Shown here: positions 8,416-19,200 of the stretch, piece after piece
Numbering within the stretch: the first letter of the stretch is position 1
How the letters are laid out: each line of letters opens with the position of its first letter
Assembly: GCA_017307275.1 (NCBI GenBank)
Contig: JAFKFK010000011.1
Span: 1 to 64,000 of the forward strand
Reading direction: 5' to 3'
Length of the DNA: 64,000 bases
Source: Alphaproteobacteria bacterium
GTDB lineage: Bacteria; Pseudomonadota; Alphaproteobacteria; Reyranellales; Reyranellaceae
The notes under the pieces: model-generated
What the model saw: only the letters and a program-made list of their open reading frames with translations
Databases searched by the model: none
Told to the model about the DNA's origin: nothing
Program-made: the position numbers and the translations under genes

Positions 8416-9384
8416 TCAACGTTGTTTGAGCGCCCACTCGGTGTATTTCTTCGCCTGGGCCTGGGTGTCGGCGTAGTACTTTGCGTATGTCGCGCCGACC
8501 ATCGGCTTTAGCGCCAAGCCGACGGCATCCATCTTCTGCTTCATCTCCGGGCTCTCGATCGCCTTCAGGAAGGCGGCCTCGACGACCTTGATAACATCGG
8601 CCGGCGTGCCCTTGGGCGCGCCGACGCCGCGCGTCGAGGAGGAGATGACCGTGGCCATGCCCAGCTCCTTGGTGCAGGGCACGTCGGGCAGGAACTTCGA
8701 GCGTTCGACATCGGTGACGGCAAGTCCGCGGACTTCGCCCGACAGCACGCGCTTGAAGACGCCGCCGACATTGTCGAAGGCGCAATCGACATGGCCGCCC
8801 ATGACGCCGGTGAGCTGCTGCGCGCCGCCATCGAAATGGACGATGCGGAACTCGCACTTGGCCGCCTCCTGTACCATCAGGATGGCGAGGTGGTCGTCGC
8901 TCAGGATGCCGGTGGTGCAGGCGCTGATCTTGCCGGGCGCCTTCTTCGCCGCGTCGACGAGATCGGCCAGCGTCTTGTAGGGGCTGTCGCCCTTGACCCA
9001 GATCAGGCCGGGATCGAGCACCTGATTCACGATGGGAATGAAGCTGTCGATGTTGAACGCGGCCTTGCGCTCCGGATCGAGAGTGATGGTGTTGAGGCCG
9101 GGCAGGTTAAGGAAGCCCAGCGTGTAGCCGTCGGGTCGGGCGCGGGCGATTTCCGTGAAGCCGAGCTGGCCGCCGGCGCCACCCTTGTTGACCACGGTGA
9201 TCGGTTGGCCGAGGTCCTTCTCGGCGGCCGCGGCCAGAATACGTGCACCGACGTCGGTGCTGCCGCCTGCGGGAAAGGCCACGATCAACTGCACCGCCCT
9301 GCGCGGATAGTTCTGGGCCAGGGCAGGGCTCGCGATGGTGGCGGCGGCTGACGCAGTAAGCAGAGTACGACGACGGATGAGCAT
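8416..9384 (-). CDS. tctC: Tripartite tricarboxylate transporter substrate-binding protein (Bug/TctC)
   Basis: Periplasmic receptor of a TTT carboxylate transporter, 322 residues. It begins with a positively charged signal peptide (LIRRRTLLTASAAATIASPALA, possibly Tat because of RRR) followed by YPRRAVQLIVAFPAGGSTD, the hallmark Bug N-terminus. Further family motifs are VVNKGGAGGQLG and PDGYTLGFLNL. It is the last gene of the operon tctB-tctA-tctC, 30 bases after tctA. The captured compound is likely a small carboxylate, but the specificity of Bug proteins cannot be read from sequence. Confidence 0.92.
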   Translation of the reverse strand: MLIRRRTLLTASAAATIASPALAQNYPRRAVQLIVAFPAGGSTDVGARILAAAAEKDLGQPITVVNKGGAGGQLGFTEIARARPDGYTLGFLNLPGLNTITLDPERKAAFNIDSFIPIVNQVLDPGLIWVKGDSPYKTLADLVDAAKKAPGKISACTTGILSDDHLAILMVQEAAKCEFRIVHFDGGAQQLTGVMGGHVDCAFDNVGGVFKRVLSGEVRGLAVTDVERSKFLPDVPCTKELGMATVISSSTRGVGAPKGTPADVIKVVEAAFLKAIESPEMKQKMDAVGLALKPMVGATYAKYYADTQAQAKKYTEWALKQR

Positions 9385-9414
9385 GGTTTCCTCCCTTTGC
9401 TTTGTTTGGCGGCT

Positions 9415-10914
9415 TTACTCGACGTCGCTCTCCCTGAGAGGAGAGAGCGAACGGGGCTTGAAGATGAGAACGCCGATCACGATCACCGGCACCACCAGCA
9501 TCGCCAGGGCCAGCGGCCGGTCGAGGAAGATGGCGAAGCTGCCGCCGGAGATCTCCAAGGTCGTGCGCAGCGACTTCTCCATCATCGGTCCCAGGATCAA
9601 TGCCAGGATCGCCGGAGCAATCGGGAAGTCGAGCTTGCGCAGCAGGTAGCCCAGGATGCCGAAGCCCAGCATCACCCAGACATCGAACAGGCTCTGCTTC
9701 AGCCCATAGGCGCCGATGATGCAGAAGATCAGGATGCCGGTGCACATGTAGCTGAAGGGTACCTTCAGCAGCTTGGCCCACAGCCCGACCAGCGGCAGGT
9801 TGAGGATCAGCAGCAGGACGTTGCCGATGAAGAAGCTCGCGATCACCGTCCACACGAGCGCCGGCTGTTCGGTGAACAGGAACGGCCCCGGCGTGATGCC
9901 GTTGATGATGAAGGCGCCCATCAGCACGGCGATAGTGGGGGAGCTGGGAATGCCCAGCGCCAGCAGCGGGACCATGGCGGCGTTGGCGTAGGCATTGTTG
10001 GCCGTCTCGGCGGTCGCGACGCCTTCGATGGCGCCCTTGCCGAAGCGCTCCGGCGTCTTGGAGATGCGCTTCTCCAGCACGTAGGCCATGAAGGTCGGCA
10101 CGATGGCGCCGACGCCAGGGATCAGCCCCAGCACGAACCCCACGACGGTGCCGCGTCCGATTGCGCCCACGGACTGGCGGCATTCCTGGCGGGTCGGCAG
10201 CCAGGTCTTGAGTTCGGCGCTGATCATGTGGGTCTGGCGCTTCTCGGCCGCCAGCAGCAGCTCGGCGATGCCGAACAGGCCCATGACGACCGGCACGAAG
10301 CCGATGCCGTCGTAGAGTTCCTCGACGCCGAAGGTGAAGCGGGGTGCGCCGCGCACCGGATCGACGCCGATCATCGCCAGCAGAAGGCCGATCACCGTCA
10401 TCAGCAGCGCGGCCAGCATGTTGTTGCCGGCGAGGCCCACCACCAGGCAGAGGCCCGCCACCATCAGCGCAAAGAATTCGGCCGGCCCGAACTTCAGGGC
10501 AAGCGACGCGAGTGGCATGGCGACGGCAACCAGTGCGACGGTGGCGAGCGTGCCGCCGACGAAGGAGCCGATGGCCGCAATCCCCAGCGCCGAGCCGGCC
10601 CGCCCTTGTCGCGCCATCTGATGACCGTCGATACAGGTCACAACCGAGGCCGCCTCGCCCGGCACGTTGATCAGCACCGAGGTGATCGTGCCGCCATACA
10701 TGGCGCCGTAGTAGATGGCGCAGAGCATGATGATCGCGCCGGTGGCGTCGAGGCTGAAGGTGAGCGGGATTAGGATCGCCGTTCCTGCGGCCGGCCCCAG
10801 CCCCGGCAATACGCCGATCAACGTGCCCAGCATGCAGCCGGCAAAGGCAAAGAGCAGATTGTTGAGCGAGAGCGCGGCGGCGAAGCCTTGAAGCAGATGT
10901 GTCAGTGCCTCCAT
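9415..10914 (-). CDS. tctA: Tripartite tricarboxylate transporter large permease (TctA)
   Basis: Large membrane subunit (499 residues, about 11-12 hydrophobic segments) of a secondary TTT transporter. The duplicated family signatures are visible: GTLIGVLPGLGPAAG near residue 35 and FVLGLIPGVGAIVPTF near residue 255, each carrying the G-x-x-P-G-x-G turn. The segment YYGAMYGGTITSVLINVPGE is also typical. It starts 3 bases after the tctB stop, showing tight coupling, and is followed by the receptor gene. It uses the membrane potential or cation gradient to import the carboxylate delivered by the Bug protein. Confidence 0.95.
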   Translation of the reverse strand: MEALTHLLQGFAAALSLNNLLFAFAGCMLGTLIGVLPGLGPAAGTAILIPLTFSLDATGAIIMLCAIYYGAMYGGTITSVLINVPGEAASVVTCIDGHQMARQGRAGSALGIAAIGSFVGGTLATVALVAVAMPLASLALKFGPAEFFALMVAGLCLVVGLAGNNMLAALLMTVIGLLLAMIGVDPVRGAPRFTFGVEELYDGIGFVPVVMGLFGIAELLLAAEKRQTHMISAELKTWLPTRQECRQSVGAIGRGTVVGFVLGLIPGVGAIVPTFMAYVLEKRISKTPERFGKGAIEGVATAETANNAYANAAMVPLLALGIPSSPTIAVLMGAFIINGITPGPFLFTEQPALVWTVIASFFIGNVLLLILNLPLVGLWAKLLKVPFSYMCTGILIFCIIGAYGLKQSLFDVWVMLGFGILGYLLRKLDFPIAPAILALILGPMMEKSLRTTLEISGGSFAIFLDRPLALAMLVVPVIVIGVLIFKPRSLSPLRESDVE

Positions 10915-10917
10915 GGT

Positions 10918-11382
10918 CTAGAACTCCAGCCAGCCGGTGGGCAGCAACACGTCGAGCCAGGTGGTGAAGACATAGTAGACGCCGAAGCTTCCCAGCACGG
11001 CGAACAGGGCGATGGCCCACCAGCGGCGTTCCCCCAGCGCGATCACCAGCGCGGCGTTGAAGACCAGCATCGAAATCCTGAAGCCCACGACGGCCATCGC
11101 AACGGTCGCGGCCGCCAGCAGTGCGACGATGGCGAGCCAGCGCAGAGCGCCCGGGCCGTGAGGCAGGATGTGGGTTTCACCGTCCGAGGGATCGCGGGGC
11201 TCGCGTGCCGTCGTGATCAGCAGCGCGACAGCGAGGACGATGCCGATCAACGCCAGCCAGAACGGAAAGAAGCCAGGACCGGGGCCGAGGCGATCCGTCA
11301 ACGACAGAAGCAGAGATTGCCAGAGCGCGAACAGGCAGAATGCCAGCATCGCACCCGTCGCGATAAGCCGACCCTGGCGCAT
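10918..11382 (-). CDS. tctB: Tripartite tricarboxylate transporter small membrane subunit (TctB)
   Basis: Small four-helix membrane subunit of the TTT transporter, 154 residues. Features are RLGPGPGFFPFWLALIGI near residue 35, typical of TctB, a short loop with acidic and basic residues, and two C-terminal hydrophobic segments. ATG at 11382 was chosen because GGGAGG lies about 10 bases upstream and the remaining protein has normal length; the open frame extends further without homology. First gene of the tctBAC operon; divergent from the SDR at 11481, leaving about 100 bases for two promoters. Confidence 0.88.
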   Translation of the reverse strand: MRQGRLIATGAMLAFCLFALWQSLLLSLTDRLGPGPGFFPFWLALIGIVLAVALLITTAREPRDPSDGETHILPHGPGALRWLAIVALLAAATVAMAVVGFRISMLVFNAALVIALGERRWWAIALFAVLGSFGVYYVFTTWLDVLLPTGWLEF

Positions 11383-11480
11383 GCCGGTTGGCCCTCCCTG
11401 TTTTCTTTCCTTGTTCTGAAGGGCAGCATAGCTGCAAACAGGTCGGCGGCAAGTCGCTGTCCGACGGGAGGAAAGATTCG

Positions 11481-12284
<804 letters not shown>

Positions 12285-12289
12285 GAAAT

Positions 12290-12365
12290 GTCGTCCTGAG
12301 CGTGAGCGAAGGACCTCATCGCCGCTTGCGACCGGCACGAGATCCTTCGCTACGCTCAGGATGAC
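12290..12365. repeat. Imperfect long inverted repeat (REP/MITE-like element)
   Basis: Two arms of about 27 bases, 12290-12317 and 12339-12365, are near-complementary (GTCGTCCTGAGCGTGAGCGA paired with the reverse of a CTACGCTCAGGATGAC arm), separated by about 21 bases. The core CCTGAGCG...CGAAGGA resembles the dispersed palindrome that recurs in intergenic regions of many GC-rich proteobacteria. It lies between convergent genes and probably also acts as a terminator. I see only one copy in this window. Confidence 0.7.
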
Positions 12366-12374
12366 AAGAAAGCG

Positions 12375-12833
12375 TCAGAAAATCCCGGCGGCCAATCCGG
12401 CCGCCATCGCTGCGCCGAGTTCCTCGCACTGCTCGACGAAGGCAGGTTGCCAGGGGCCCTTGCAGATCAGGGGCTCCTGGACGGCGCGCCAGCGCAGGCC
12501 CGTCACGATGGTCTCGACGCCGCGCCGCGTGCCGGTGCCGTCGCTGCCAGCGCGAATGTAGAGCGCGTAGGGCAGCCCCTGCGTGCGTTCCAGGCAGGGA
12601 TTGTAGCTGCGGTCGAAGAAGTCCTTCAGCGCGCCGCTCATATAGCCGAGATTTTCCGTGGTGCCGAGGATCACGGCCTGTGCCGCCAGCACGTCCTCCG
12701 GTCCGGCCTGTAGCGGCGCCACGACCCGGACATCGAGGCCCGTTTCGCTCAGCGCGCCGCGTTCCACGGCCTGCCGCAGGGAAAGGGTGTTCTCCGACGG
12801 CGCGTGCGCCACAATGAGCAGCCTTTTCGACAT
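12375..12833 (-). CDS. Flavodoxin-like NAD(P)H-dependent reductase family protein
   Basis: Predicted flavodoxin-fold protein of 152 residues. The N-terminus KRLLIVAHAPSENTLSLRQA is a phosphate-binding loop of the flavodoxin/FMN-reductase type, followed by VILGTTENLGYMSGALKDFF, the second FMN-contacting loop, and YIRAGSDGTGTRRGVETI. It would bind FMN and take part in electron transfer or quinone/flavin reduction. ATG at 12833 lacks a clear ribosome site. It is divergent from the carboxylase gene with only 30 bases between start codons. The stop is close to the inverted repeat at 12290-12365. Confidence 0.75.
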   Translation of the reverse strand: MSKRLLIVAHAPSENTLSLRQAVERGALSETGLDVRVVAPLQAGPEDVLAAQAVILGTTENLGYMSGALKDFFDRSYNPCLERTQGLPYALYIRAGSDGTGTRRGVETIVTGLRWRAVQEPLICKGPWQPAFVEQCEELGAAMAAGLAAGIF

Positions 12834-12863
12834 GGAGGGGGTTTTACCCCGAGACGCACCGAC

Positions 12864-15800
12864 ATGCTCAAGAAACTCCTGATTGCCAATCGCGGCGAGA
12901 TCGCCATCCGCATCGCCCAGGCCGCTGCCGAACTGGGTATCGCCACCGTCGGCGTCCATTCCGAGGACGACGCCACGTCCCTTCATGTGCGGCGCGTCGA
13001 TGAGGTGCAGTCCCTGAAAGGACGAGGGGCGGCGGCCTATCTCGACATCGCCGGCGTCATCGCGGCCGCGAAGGCGGCGGGTTGCGATTCGGTGCATCCC
13101 GGTTACGGCTTCCTGTCGGAGAATGCGGCGTTCGCGAAAGCCTGCGCCGAGGCAGGATTGGTCTTCGTCGGCCCGACGCCCGATCAACTCGACCTGTTCG
13201 GCGACAAGGCACAAGCCCGCGCCCATGCGGTCAAGACGTCCGTTCCCTTGCTGCCCGGTACGGATGGCGCCGCCGATCTCGCGGGCGTCCGTGCGTTCTT
13301 CGAGAGGCACGCGAAGTCGGGCGTGATGATCAAGGCCATCGCCGGTGGGGGCGGACGTGGCATGCGGCCCGTGCGCCAGGCGGCCGAGATTGCCGAAGCG
13401 TTCGAGCGCTGTGCTGCCGAAGCGAAATCCGCGTTCGGCAATCCGACGCTCTATGCCGAGCGGCTGATCGACCGCGCGCGCCACATCGAGGTCCAGATCG
13501 TGGGCGATGGCGAAGGCGGCATCGTGGCGCTCGGGGAACGCGACTGCACGGTGCAGCGCCGCAACCAGAAGATCGTCGAACTGGCGCCCAGCCCGCATCT
13601 CAGCGCCACGTTGCGCCTGCGGATCGTCGATGCGGCGATCGCCATGGCCAAGGCCGTGCACTATCGCAGCCTCGGGACCTTCGAATTCCTGGTCGACGAC
13701 GCAGCGCAGGAGTTCTTCTTCATCGAAGCCAACCCGCGCCTGCAGGTGGAACACACCGTCACCGAAGAGGTCTATGGCGTCGATCTGGTGAAGGCGCAGC
13801 TTCGGCTCGCGTCGGGCACGAAGCTGGCGGAAACCGGCCTCGCGGCGGCAACGCCCCGGGGCCATGCGATTCAGCTTCGCATCAACATGGAGACCATGAC
13901 TGCCGACGGCTCGGCCAAGCCGGGCGGCGGCACGCTCTCGGCCTTCGAGCCGCCGTCGGGGCCGGGCGTCCGCGTCGACACCTATGGCTATGCCGGCTAC
14001 CGCACCAATCCCAACTTCGATTCGCTGCTGGCCAAGGTCATCGTTCATGCCCCGTCGCCCGACTTCGGCGATGCGCTGGCGCGGGCGGAGCGGGCACTCG
14101 CGGCCTTCCGGCTAGAGGGCGCCCCCTCGAACATCGCGTTCCTGCGGGCCCTGATCGCCCACCCCGATTTCCGCGCCGACAAGGTCTACACGCGCTTCGT
14201 CGACGATCATGCCGGCGCGCTGATCGAAGCGGCGGCCAAGCAGAAGAGCGGACTCTACTTCGAGCCCGCAACCACAAGTGCGGCTCCGGCGGGACGCCAG
14301 GCCGGGGCGCGGGTCGACAGCGTCGATCCGCTGGCCGTTCTGGCCTTCGGTAAGGCCCGCACCGATACGGCAACGGCGGGAGATGCCGGCAGCGATGCGC
14401 CCGAGGGAACGGTCGCGGTCCCCGCACCGATGCAGGGCACGATCGTCAGCATCGCGGTGAAGGAGGGCGATGCCGTCGCGGCAGGCCAGGCGCTGCTGAT
14501 CATGGACGCCATGAAGATGCAGCACGAGATCAGGAGCCCGGCGCGCGGCTATGTGCGGCGCATCGCGGTCGAGGCGGGTGAGACGATCTACGAAGGCCAT
14601 TCGCTGCTGTTCGTCGAGGAGGCCGATGTCGAGGTGAAGGGCGCCGCGGCCGAGGAGAAAATCGACCTCGACCATATCCGGCCAGATCTCGGTGAATATC
14701 TTGAACGCCGAGCCCTGACGCTCGACGAGAAGCGCCCCGATGCTGTGGCGCGCCGGCGCAAGACCAACCAGCGCACCGCGCGGCAGAACCTCGACGACCT
14801 GGTCGATCCCAACAGCTTCGTCGAATACGGCGCCTTTGCCATCGCCAGCCAGCGGTCGCGGCGCACCATCGAGGATCTGATCGAAAAGACGCCAGCCGAC
14901 GGGCTGATCACCGGCATCGGCCGGGTCAATGGCTCTCTGTTCGGACCGGAGCGCAGCCGGGTCGCGGTCGCGCACTACGACTACACGGTGCTGGCGGGCA
15001 CGCAGGGCAAGAACAACCACCACAAGAAGGATCGGTTGTTCGAGATCGTCGAGAAGCAGCGCATTCCGCTGGTGTTCTTCACCGAGGGTGGCGGCGGGCG
15101 GCCGGGCGACATCGACGTGCAATCGGTTGCAGGCCTCAACACCATGGCCTTCCATATCTTCGGACGATTGAGCGGCGCCGTGCCCCTGGTGGGCATCAAC
15201 TCCGGCCGCTGCTTCGCGGGCAACGCGGCGATCCTGGGCTGCTGCGACGTAGTAATCGCCACGAAGAACTCCTCGATCGGCATGGGCGGCCCGGCGATGA
15301 TCGAGGGCGGCAATCTCGGCGTCTTCTCGCCCGAGGAAGTGGGGCCGATGTCGGTCCAGGTGCCCAACGGCGTGGTCGATATCGCCGTCGAGGACGAGGC
15401 GGAGGCCGTCGCCGTCGCTAAGCAATATCTCTCGTACTTCCAGGGCGCGCTGCCGGAGTGGCGGGCGGCCGACCAGCGCCTGCTGCGCCGCGCCATCCCC
15501 GAGAACCGGTTGCGAGTCTACGACGTGCGCGACGTTATCTCGACGCTTTGCGACGAAGGCTCCGTGCTGGAACTGCGCCGCGCCTTCGGGCCGGGCATGG
15601 TGACAGCCTTTGCCCGCATCGAGGGCAAGCCTCTGGGCATCGTTGCCAACAACCCCGTGCATCTTGCAGGCGCCATCGACAGCGACGGCTCGGACAAGGC
15701 GGCGCGCTTCCTGCAGCTTTGCGATGCCTTCGACATCCCGATCCTGTTCCTCTGCGACACGCCCGGCATGATGGTGGGACCCGAGATCGAGAAGACCGCG

Positions 15801-16232
15801 CTGGTACGCCACTGCTCGCGGCTCTTCGTGACCGGCGCCAACCTCACCGTGCCCTTCGGCACCATCGTCCTGCGCAAGGCCTATGGACTCGGTGCTCAGG
15901 CGATGGCCGGCGGTTCGTTCCATGCGCCGGCTTTCGCACTCTCCTGGCCGACCGGCGAGTTCGGCGGCATGGGTCTCGAAGGCGCCGTCAAGCTCGGCTA
16001 TCGCAAGGAACTCGAAGCGGTGACCGATCCGGCCGAGCGACGCGCCCTGTTCGACGAGATGGTCGCGGCGGCCTATGCCCGTGGCAAGGCGCTGAGCACG
16101 GCGACCTATTTCGAGATCGACGAGGTGATCGATCCCGCCGATTCACGGCGCTGGATCTCAACGGCCTTGCTGTCGGCCGAGCGTCCGCCGGCTTCTGGTC
16201 ATAAGAAGCGGGCGAACATCGATACCTGGTAA
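12864..16232 (+). CDS. Single-chain biotin-dependent acyl-CoA carboxylase (BC-BCCP-CT fusion)
   Basis: One polypeptide of 1122 residues carrying all activities of a biotin-dependent acyl-CoA carboxylase. Residues 1 to about 450 are biotin carboxylase (KKLLIANRGEIAIRI, HPGYGFLSENAAFA, ATP-grasp GGGGRGMR, EANPRLQVEHTVTEEVYG). Residues about 510-590 are the biotinyl domain with MDAMKM, placing biotinyl-lysine at about residue 551. Residues about 610-1122 are the carboxyltransferase (FTEGGGGRPGDID, GCCDVVIATKNSSIGMGG, FLCDTPGMMVGPE, PTGEFGGMGLEGA). This domain order matches the single-chain long-chain acyl-CoA carboxylases described from mycobacteria and some alphaproteobacteria, rather than two-subunit propionyl-CoA carboxylases. 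ATG 12864 starts exactly at the canonical MLKKLLIANRGEI. Acyl chain preference is not known. Confidence 0.93.
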   Translation: MLKKLLIANRGEIAIRIAQAAAELGIATVGVHSEDDATSLHVRRVDEVQSLKGRGAAAYLDIAGVIAAAKAAGCDSVHPGYGFLSENAAFAKACAEAGLVFVGPTPDQLDLFGDKAQARAHAVKTSVPLLPGTDGAADLAGVRAFFERHAKSGVMIKAIAGGGGRGMRPVRQAAEIAEAFERCAAEAKSAFGNPTLYAERLIDRARHIEVQIVGDGEGGIVALGERDCTVQRRNQKIVELAPSPHLSATLRLRIVDAAIAMAKAVHYRSLGTFEFLVDDAAQEFFFIEANPRLQVEHTVTEEVYGVDLVKAQLRLASGTKLAETGLAAATPRGHAIQLRINMETMTADGSAKPGGGTLSAFEPPSGPGVRVDTYGYAGYRTNPNFDSLLAKVIVHAPSPDFGDALARAERALAAFRLEGAPSNIAFLRALIAHPDFRADKVYTRFVDDHAGALIEAAAKQKSGLYFEPATTSAAPAGRQAGARVDSVDPLAVLAFGKARTDTATAGDAGSDAPEGTVAVPAPMQGTIVSIAVKEGDAVAAGQALLIMDAMKMQHEIRSPARGYVRRIAVEAGETIYEGHSLLFVEEADVEVKGAAAEEKIDLDHIRPDLGEYLERRALTLDEKRPDAVARRRKTNQRTARQNLDDLVDPNSFVEYGAFAIASQRSRRTIEDLIEKTPADGLITGIGRVNGSLFGPERSRVAVAHYDYTVLAGTQGKNNHHKKDRLFEIVEKQRIPLVFFTEGGGGRPGDIDVQSVAGLNTMAFHIFGRLSGAVPLVGINSGRCFAGNAAILGCCDVVIATKNSSIGMGGPAMIEGGNLGVFSPEEVGPMSVQVPNGVVDIAVEDEAEAVAVAKQYLSYFQGALPEWRAADQRLLRRAIPENRLRVYDVRDVISTLCDEGSVLELRRAFGPGMVTAFARIEGKPLGIVANNPVHLAGAIDSDGSDKAARFLQLCDAFDIPILFLCDTPGMMVGPEIEKTALVRHCSRLFVTGANLTVPFGTIVLRKAYGLGAQAMAGGSFHAPAFALSWPTGEFGGMGLEGAVKLGYRKELEAVTDPAERRALFDEMVAAAYARGKALSTATYFEIDEVIDPADSRRWISTALLSAERPPASGHKKRANIDTW

Positions 16233-16247
16233 GGCCGAGGGCGCGTC

Positions 16248-19200
16248 CTAGGCGCGCTCCTCCGGAAGGGAATCCTGTGCAATCGGTTGCACGGGCCGGG
16301 GCGTCCGCTGCAGCTTCGCGGCGAGGGCGCGCATCGCCACGTAGAAGACAGGCGTGAAGATCAGCCCGAAGCCCGTCACGCCCAGCATGCCGAAGAACAC
16401 CGTCGTGCCCAGGGACTGGCGCATCTCCGATCCGGCGCCCGTCGCGATGGCGAGCGGCACGACGCCAAGGATGAAGGCGAAGGACGTCATCAGGATGGGG
16501 CGCAGACGTGTGCGCGCCGCCTGAATGGCGGCGTCGAAGCGGTTGGCGCCTTCGGCCTCGGCCTGTCGCGCGAACTCGACGATCAGGATCGCATTCTTGG
16601 CGGCCAGCCCGATCAGCACGACGAAGCCGACCTGCGCCAGGATGTTCACTTCGAGACCACGCGCCAGCAAGCCGCTTACCCCGGCGAGCAGGCACATCGG
16701 CACGATCAGGATGACGGAGAGCGGCAGCGACCAGCTCTCGTACTGCGCCGCCAGCACCAGGAAGACGAAGACGATCGAGGCGGCGAAGACGAGGAGGCCG
16801 GTATTGCCCACCAGCTTCTCCTGATAGGCAAGCTCGGTCCATTCGTAGCCGAAGCCGTCCGGCAGTCGTTCCGCCGCGAGCTTTTCCATGGTGGCGATCG
16901 CGTAGCCGGTCGAATAGCCGGGCAGAGTATTGCCCTGCAGCTCCGCCGCGGGGAAGAGGTTGTAGCGCGGTACACGATGGGCGCCGGTAATGTCGTGGAA
17001 GGTCGTCACCGCGCCGATCGGCACCATCTGCCCGGCATTGTTGCGGGTCTTGAGATTGGCGATGTCGCTGACGGTCTGGCGGAAGGGGCCGTCGGCCTGG
17101 GCCGTGACCCGGTAGGTTCGGCCGAGATAGTTGAACTCGTTGACGAAGACCGAACCGAGATAGACTTCGAGAGCGCCGAACACATTGTCGGCGGTGACAC
17201 CCAGGATCTCGGCCTTCACGCGGTCGATATCGGCATAGAGCTTGGGCGTCCGCGTATTGAACAGCGTGAAGACCCCGGTGAGGCCCGGCGTCTGGTTGGC
17301 GGCTGCGATCAGGTCCTGCGTCGCCGCTTCGAGTTCGGGCAGGCCGCGTCCACGCTTGTCCTGCACCATCATCTTGAAGCCGCCGGAGTTACCGATGCCC
17401 CGCACCGGCGGGGGCGGTATGACGATGATGAAGGCTTCCTCGACGGCGCCGAGCCGCGTTCGCAGATCGGCCAGGACCTTGGCCGCGGACTGTCTCTTGG
17501 CGACGCGGTCAGGGAAGGGGGCCAGGGCTGCAAAGATGGCGCCGGCGTTCGGCGCCGAGGTGAAGGTCGCGCCATCGAAGCCGGCAAAGGGAACGGCGTG
17601 AACGACGCCCGGCGTTTCGAGAATGATCTTGGTCGCACGACGGACCACCGCGTCGGTTCGTTCCAGCGACGCGCCGGGCGGGAGCTGGATCACCGTGATG
17701 AGATATCCCTGGTCCTGAGCCGGGATAAAGCCGGTGGGGGCCCGCACGAACTGCCAGCCGGTGAGGGCGATGAGGACGGCATAGATGCCGAGGAAGATCA
17801 GGCCGCGGCGCACGAACACGCCGGTCCAACGGCCGTAAGCGTTGGAAAGCCAGTCGAAGCCGCTGTTGAAGATACGGAAGAACCCGGAAATGCCACGCGT
17901 GATGGCCGATTTTCCAACGGCAGCGTGCTCGCTGTGGGGCTTGAACAGCAAAGCGCAGAGCGCCGGACTCAAGGTCAGCGAAACGATGCACGAGATGATC
18001 GTCGCCGAGGCTATGGTCACGGCGAACTGGCGAAAGAACTGCCCGGAGATGCCGGCGATGAAGGCCGCGGGAATGAACACCGCCGAGAGCACAAGGGCGA
18101 TGGCGACCAGGGCGCCGCCGACCTCGTCCATTGTCTCGTGCGCCGCTTCGCGTGGTGTCAGGCCAGCCCGGATGTTGCGTTCGACGTTCTCGACCACGAC
18201 GATCGCATCGTCGACGACGATGCCGATGGCCAGCACCAGCCCGAACAGGGAAAGGTTGTTCAACGAAAAGCCGACAGCGGCCATGACAGCGAGCGTGCCG
18301 ATCAGGGACACGGGGATCGCGATGATCGGGATCAGCGAGGCGCGCCAGCTCTGCAGGAAGAGGATCACTACGAGGACGACGAGGATCACCGCCTCGATCA
18401 TCGTCTTGTAGACCTCGTGCACCGACTCGGCGATGAACTCCGTGGGATTGTAGACGATGTCGTACTTCAGCCCGCTCGGGAACGACGCCGAAAGCTCCTC
18501 CATCGCGGTCTTCAGACGCGCCGCGGTTGCCAGGGCGTTCGAGCCGGGCCGCTGGAAGATCAGCATCGGCACGGCGGTCCGCTCGTCGAGATAGGCGTTG
18601 GAATTGTAGTCCTGGGCGCCGAGCTCGACCCGGCCGATGTCACGGATGCGCGTCACGCGGCCGTCAGGATCGGTCCGGACGATGATATTGGAGAATTGCC
18701 GCGGATCGACGAGGCGGCCGAGCGTCTCGACATTTATCGAGAAGGCGTGCGGCTTCGGAACGGGTGGCTGGTTGAGCACGCCGGACGCCACCTGGACGTT
18801 CTGCGCCCGGAGTGCGGCCAGGACTTCGCCGGCCGTGAGATTGCGTGCCGCCACCTTTTCCGGATCGAGCCAGATGCGCATCGAGTAGTCGCGCGCACCT
18901 CTGGTCTGCACATCGCCCACGCCATCGAGGCGCGCCAGCACGTCCTTCACCTGCAAGGTCACGTAGTTGGAGATATAGAGCTGGTCGCGTGAGCCATCCG
19001 GCGAGCTGAGATGGATGACCATCATCAGGTCCGGTGAATTCTTGCGCACGGTGATGCCGAGACGCTGCACTTCCTCGGGCAGGCGCGGGAGAGCCACGGC
19101 GGCGCGGTTCTGCACCAGCACCTGGGCGATATCGAGGTCGGTGCCGAGGGCGAAGGTGACGGTGAGGGTAAGCTGGCCGTCCGACGTCGCCTGCGACGTC

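Noticed and set aside
16287..18992. Plus-strand open frame of about 900 codons opposite the RND permease
   Set aside because: The permease on the minus strand is complete with clear motifs; the plus frame has only low-complexity His/Asp/Arg runs.
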